A DNA stretch of 15,017 nucleotides. It comes from CAYZXK01 sp964482395 (lineage in GTDB: Bacteria; Planctomycetota; Phycisphaerae; UBA1845; Fen-1342). How positions within the stretch are numbered: the first letter of the stretch is position 1; every line of letters begins with the position of its first letter. A program made the translations under genes and the position numbers. This document shows, one piece after another, positions 13,116 to 15,017 of this stretch. The notes under the pieces are model-generated. The model was not told the origin of the DNA, made no database searches, and saw nothing but the letters and a program-made list of their open reading frames with translations. The DNA lies in NCBI GenBank assembly GCA_964482395.1, contig CAYZXK010000137.1:1-15017 (forward strand). Reading direction: 5' to 3'.

Positions 13116-13148
13116 AGAGCCGGTCGTTCCCCCGGAACCCGGGGCTCT
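13116..13148. terminator. Possible bidirectional terminator between convergent genes
   Basis: In the 116-nt gap between the HepT-like gene and the pepD stop, AGAGCC (13116-13121) is complementary to GGCTCT (13143-13148), enclosing a second short stem, CCCCG (13130-13134) with CGGGG (13140-13144). The two share bases, so they compete in part. The location between converging genes fits a terminator, but there is no T tract on either strand. Confidence 0.3.
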
Positions 13149-13212
13149 TCCGCGGCCGACTCGGAGGTTCAGCGATTCAGTCTTCGGCCTGTCAGAGCCT
13201 CGATCGCCGACT

Positions 13213-14718
13213 CTAGCACCGCGCCAGTTCCGCCAGGACGGCCTTCAGATACTTCCAGGATTTCTCCACGGATCCCACGTAGACGCGTTCGTCCGGACTG
13301 TGTGCGCCCACGATGTGCGGGCCGAAGGATATCATGTCCATCTGGCCCGGACCGATCCGCTCGCCAATGATGCCGCACTCCAGTCCGGCGTGGATCGCGG
13401 CCACTTTCGGGCTCTCCCCGAACAACTGCTCGTAAACCCGGCGGCAAGTGGCCAGCAGCGGCGAATTGATGTTGGGTTGCCAGCCTGGGTATTGGTTACC
13501 GGACTCGACCGCAGCGCCGGCCAGTCGACCGATGGCCGCGAGCTGCCGCGTGGTCGCCGCCAGTTCATCCAGCGAAGAACTGCGGGACAGGCAGCCGACT
13601 GTGACGCGGAGCGTCCCGCCGTCCAGATTCGTCTCGATGGTGGACACGCTGTTGGAGGTCTGCACCAGGCCGGCAATTTCCGGAACTACGGCCAGCACGC
13701 CATGGGGCAGAGCGGTCAGAGCGGTCAGTAATCGCCGGGTGTCAGCAGTCGAGGCAACGGCTGCGGCGAACTCCGGCGGGACCGGCTCCAGACGGATCGT
13801 GCAGCCCTCTTCGCCATTGCCGCTTATGGCCTGGGCCTGCACCTGCTGAGCAGCCTGGCTGACCGCATTCAGCACTCGTGCCGGCCCCACGACCAGCGCC
13901 GAGGCCTCGCGCGGGATCACGTTCCGCTTGGTGCCGCCGCGGAACTCGGCCAGTTGAAGCCGACCATCGCCGGCCGAGAGAGTCTGGACCAGGAGTTTGA
14001 TCGCGTTGGCCCGATTGAGGTGGATGTCCACGCCGGAATGCCCGCCGCGCAGCCCGCTGACGGTGACGCGGCTGGCCCGGGCCCGCCCGGAGGGGCTGCG
14101 AGTCTTGAAGTTCCAGGTCAGAGTCGTGTCGCAGCCGCCGGCGCAGCCGATGTAAAGGGCGTCATCCTCTTCGGAGTCCAGATTCAGCATCCGCCGGCCC
14201 TTGATGAAGTCGGGCTCGAGCACTTTCGCGCCCGACATACCCATCTCCTCATCGACCGTGCAGAGAATCTCCAGCGGGCCGTGCACTACTTCCGGGCTGG
14301 TGGCCGCGGCCAGGGCCAAGGCCAGGCCGACGCCGTTGTCCGCGCCCAACGTGGTCCCCGCAGCCCGAACAATCTGCTGCCCGGTCTTGGGGTCGTTATC
14401 CACCACCAGACGAATCGGGTCATTCTGGAAATCGTGCTGGGTTTCGGCGTTCTTCTCGCAAACCATGTCGAGGTGCCCCTGTAACACGGTTACCGGCGCG
14501 TTTTCGTGTCCCGGCGAAGCCGGCACCTGGATCACCAGGTTACCAGCGTGGTCCTCACGGACCGCCAAGCCCAGCCCCTCGGCACGCTGCCGAACGAAGA
14601 CCCGGATCTTGTGCTCGTGTTTGGATGGTCGTGGAACCCCGGCCAGCTCAGCAAAGAAGCGCCAGACCGCGGCTGGCTCCAGGCCTTCCACAGCAGCGAA
14701 GTTGGATTCCGTCGTCAT
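13213..14718 (-). CDS. pepD: Xaa-His dipeptidase / cytosolic non-specific dipeptidase (M20C)
   Basis: This zinc dipeptidase hydrolyses a range of unblocked dipeptides in the cytoplasm. The 501 residues compare with 485 in E. coli PepD. The metal and catalytic residues of family M20C are all present: His82 in QGHLDMVCEKN, Asp127 in LGADNGVG, Glu157 (base) and Glu158 in VDEEMGMSGA, Asp181 in LNLDSEE, and His473 in GAHSPDERVY. GLRGGHSGVDIHLNRANA (222-239) marks the lid/dimerisation domain. The start at ATG 14718 is set by AGGAGG 6 nt upstream and a TATAAT box just beyond it, giving a leader of about 19 nt. It stands alone on this strand. Role: peptide nutrition or turnover. Confidence 0.96.
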   Translation of the reverse strand: MTTESNFAAVEGLEPAAVWRFFAELAGVPRPSKHEHKIRVFVRQRAEGLGLAVREDHAGNLVIQVPASPGHENAPVTVLQGHLDMVCEKNAETQHDFQNDPIRLVVDNDPKTGQQIVRAAGTTLGADNGVGLALALAAATSPEVVHGPLEILCTVDEEMGMSGAKVLEPDFIKGRRMLNLDSEEDDALYIGCAGGCDTTLTWNFKTRSPSGRARASRVTVSGLRGGHSGVDIHLNRANAIKLLVQTLSAGDGRLQLAEFRGGTKRNVIPREASALVVGPARVLNAVSQAAQQVQAQAISGNGEEGCTIRLEPVPPEFAAAVASTADTRRLLTALTALPHGVLAVVPEIAGLVQTSNSVSTIETNLDGGTLRVTVGCLSRSSSLDELAATTRQLAAIGRLAGAAVESGNQYPGWQPNINSPLLATCRRVYEQLFGESPKVAAIHAGLECGIIGERIGPGQMDMISFGPHIVGAHSPDERVYVGSVEKSWKYLKAVLAELARC

Positions 14719-14743
14719 TGATATCCTCCTTGGTTGCTGGGCA

Positions 14744-14749
14744 ATTATA
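14744..14749 (-). promoter_or_regulatory. Perfect -10 box for pepD
   Basis: On the minus strand, 14749-14744 reads TATAAT, 25 nt upstream of the pepD start codon, with the AGGAGG ribosome site (14730-14725) in between. Transcription would start near 14737. No recognisable -35 lies at 16-18 nt (GCGCGA at 17), as with the TPR gene. Confidence 0.5.
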
Positions 14750-15017
14750 CGCGTTCCGGCCGCTTCTCGCGCCCCGGCGGCCAGCTTTCAGCCCTGCAAG
14801 CCCCGGCGGACCGATCCTGCCGGTTTCGGGCTGGCCGAAGGCCGCCACAGCACCCGCGCGGCCTAGCAGGTTGCTGAGCAACCCGGCTCTTCGGATGGCG
14901 TGTAGTTCTCCGGCGTGTTTTCGGCGAGTTTGGGATTGTCGTTGTGGGTGAGTTGCGGTTCAGTGGGCGGCGACCAGGCGGCTCGCGGGCCGCGGAGCTA
15001 CGCCAGCGCGGGCTTCA
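14750..15017. other. No convincing gene at the right edge
   Basis: Every ORF reaching this stretch is short and lacks a ribosome site or family resemblance. From about 14900 to 14965 the plus strand becomes G/T-rich and visibly less GC-rich than the rest, then returns to GC-rich. On the minus strand a frame stays open for about 47 codons (TAG near 15000 to TAG near 14864) with a plausible-looking stretch (NDNPKLAENTPENYTPSEEP) but no start codon. It may be the edge of a repeat, a decayed gene or an RNA element continuing past the window. Confidence 0.3.
14869..14883. repeat. Short perfect dyad GGTTGC-TGA-GCAACC
   Basis: GGTTGC (14869-14874) and GCAACC (14878-14883) flank TGA. The dyad lies 150 nt upstream of pepD, at the boundary between the GC-rich pepD upstream region and the G/T-rich right edge. 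It could be a terminator stem for a gene to the right, an element end or an operator. Only one copy is in the window, so repetition cannot be shown. Confidence 0.4.

Overview
This window is a high-GC stretch of bacterial chromosome carrying unbroken housekeeping and catabolic genes. I see no rRNA, tRNA, CRISPR array, transposase or phage gene. Lipoprotein-like signal peptides and a secreted parvulin point to a diderm. An excisionase-type helix-turn-helix fused to a PTS EIIA domain, together with clusters of very small exported Cys proteins, fits Planctomycetota, perhaps a Phycisphaerae-like lineage. That placement is an inference from gene style; there is no marker gene here to fix it.

Layout, left to right. 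(1) Positions 111-1220 (+) hold mtnA, the methionine-salvage isomerase, behind a GC-rich leader with long-range complementarity. (2) Positions 1416-2767 (+) are the most unusual part: five consecutive small genes of 40-92 codons. Each has a basic N-terminus, a hydrophobic segment and a Cys at residue 24-29. They are separated by spacers of 21-256 nt, several of which can form strong hairpins. The last two share Cys positions and look like paralogues. (3) Positions 2921-5874 (+) hold a lactate-oxidation module: lutA overlaps by 4 nt a gene in which LutB and LutC are fused through an Arg/Pro/Gly-rich linker. (4) Positions 5889-7196 (-) encode a TPR protein converging on lutBC with a 14-nt gap. 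Divergent from it is an unrecognised lipoprotein-like gene (7358-7999, +). (5) Positions 8034-10818 (-) hold a same-strand series: a xylose-isomerase-like TIM-barrel protein, the HTH-EIIA protein and a parvulin-type peptidyl-prolyl isomerase. (6) Positions 10979-12559 (+) hold a glutamate-semialdehyde (P5C) dehydrogenase, divergent from the TIM-barrel gene; recognisable promoters face both ways in the 160-nt gap, and a strong hairpin follows the dehydrogenase. (7) Positions 12755-13096 (+) encode a HepT/DUF86-fold protein without a nucleotidyltransferase partner and without the family's RNase motif. (8) Positions 13213-14718 (-) hold pepD, a zinc dipeptidase. (9) From 14719 to the right edge I find no convincing gene.

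How the genes fit together: LutA/LutBC (lactate), the P5C dehydrogenase (proline/arginine), PepD (dipeptides), the TIM-barrel protein (sugars) and MtnA (methionine salvage) suggest a heterotroph using organic acids, peptides and sugars. The HTH-EIIA protein is the only obvious regulator. The best candidates for undescribed biology are the five-gene small exported protein cluster with its structured spacers, the HepT-like protein lacking its catalytic motif, and the HTH-EIIA and LutB-LutC fusions.
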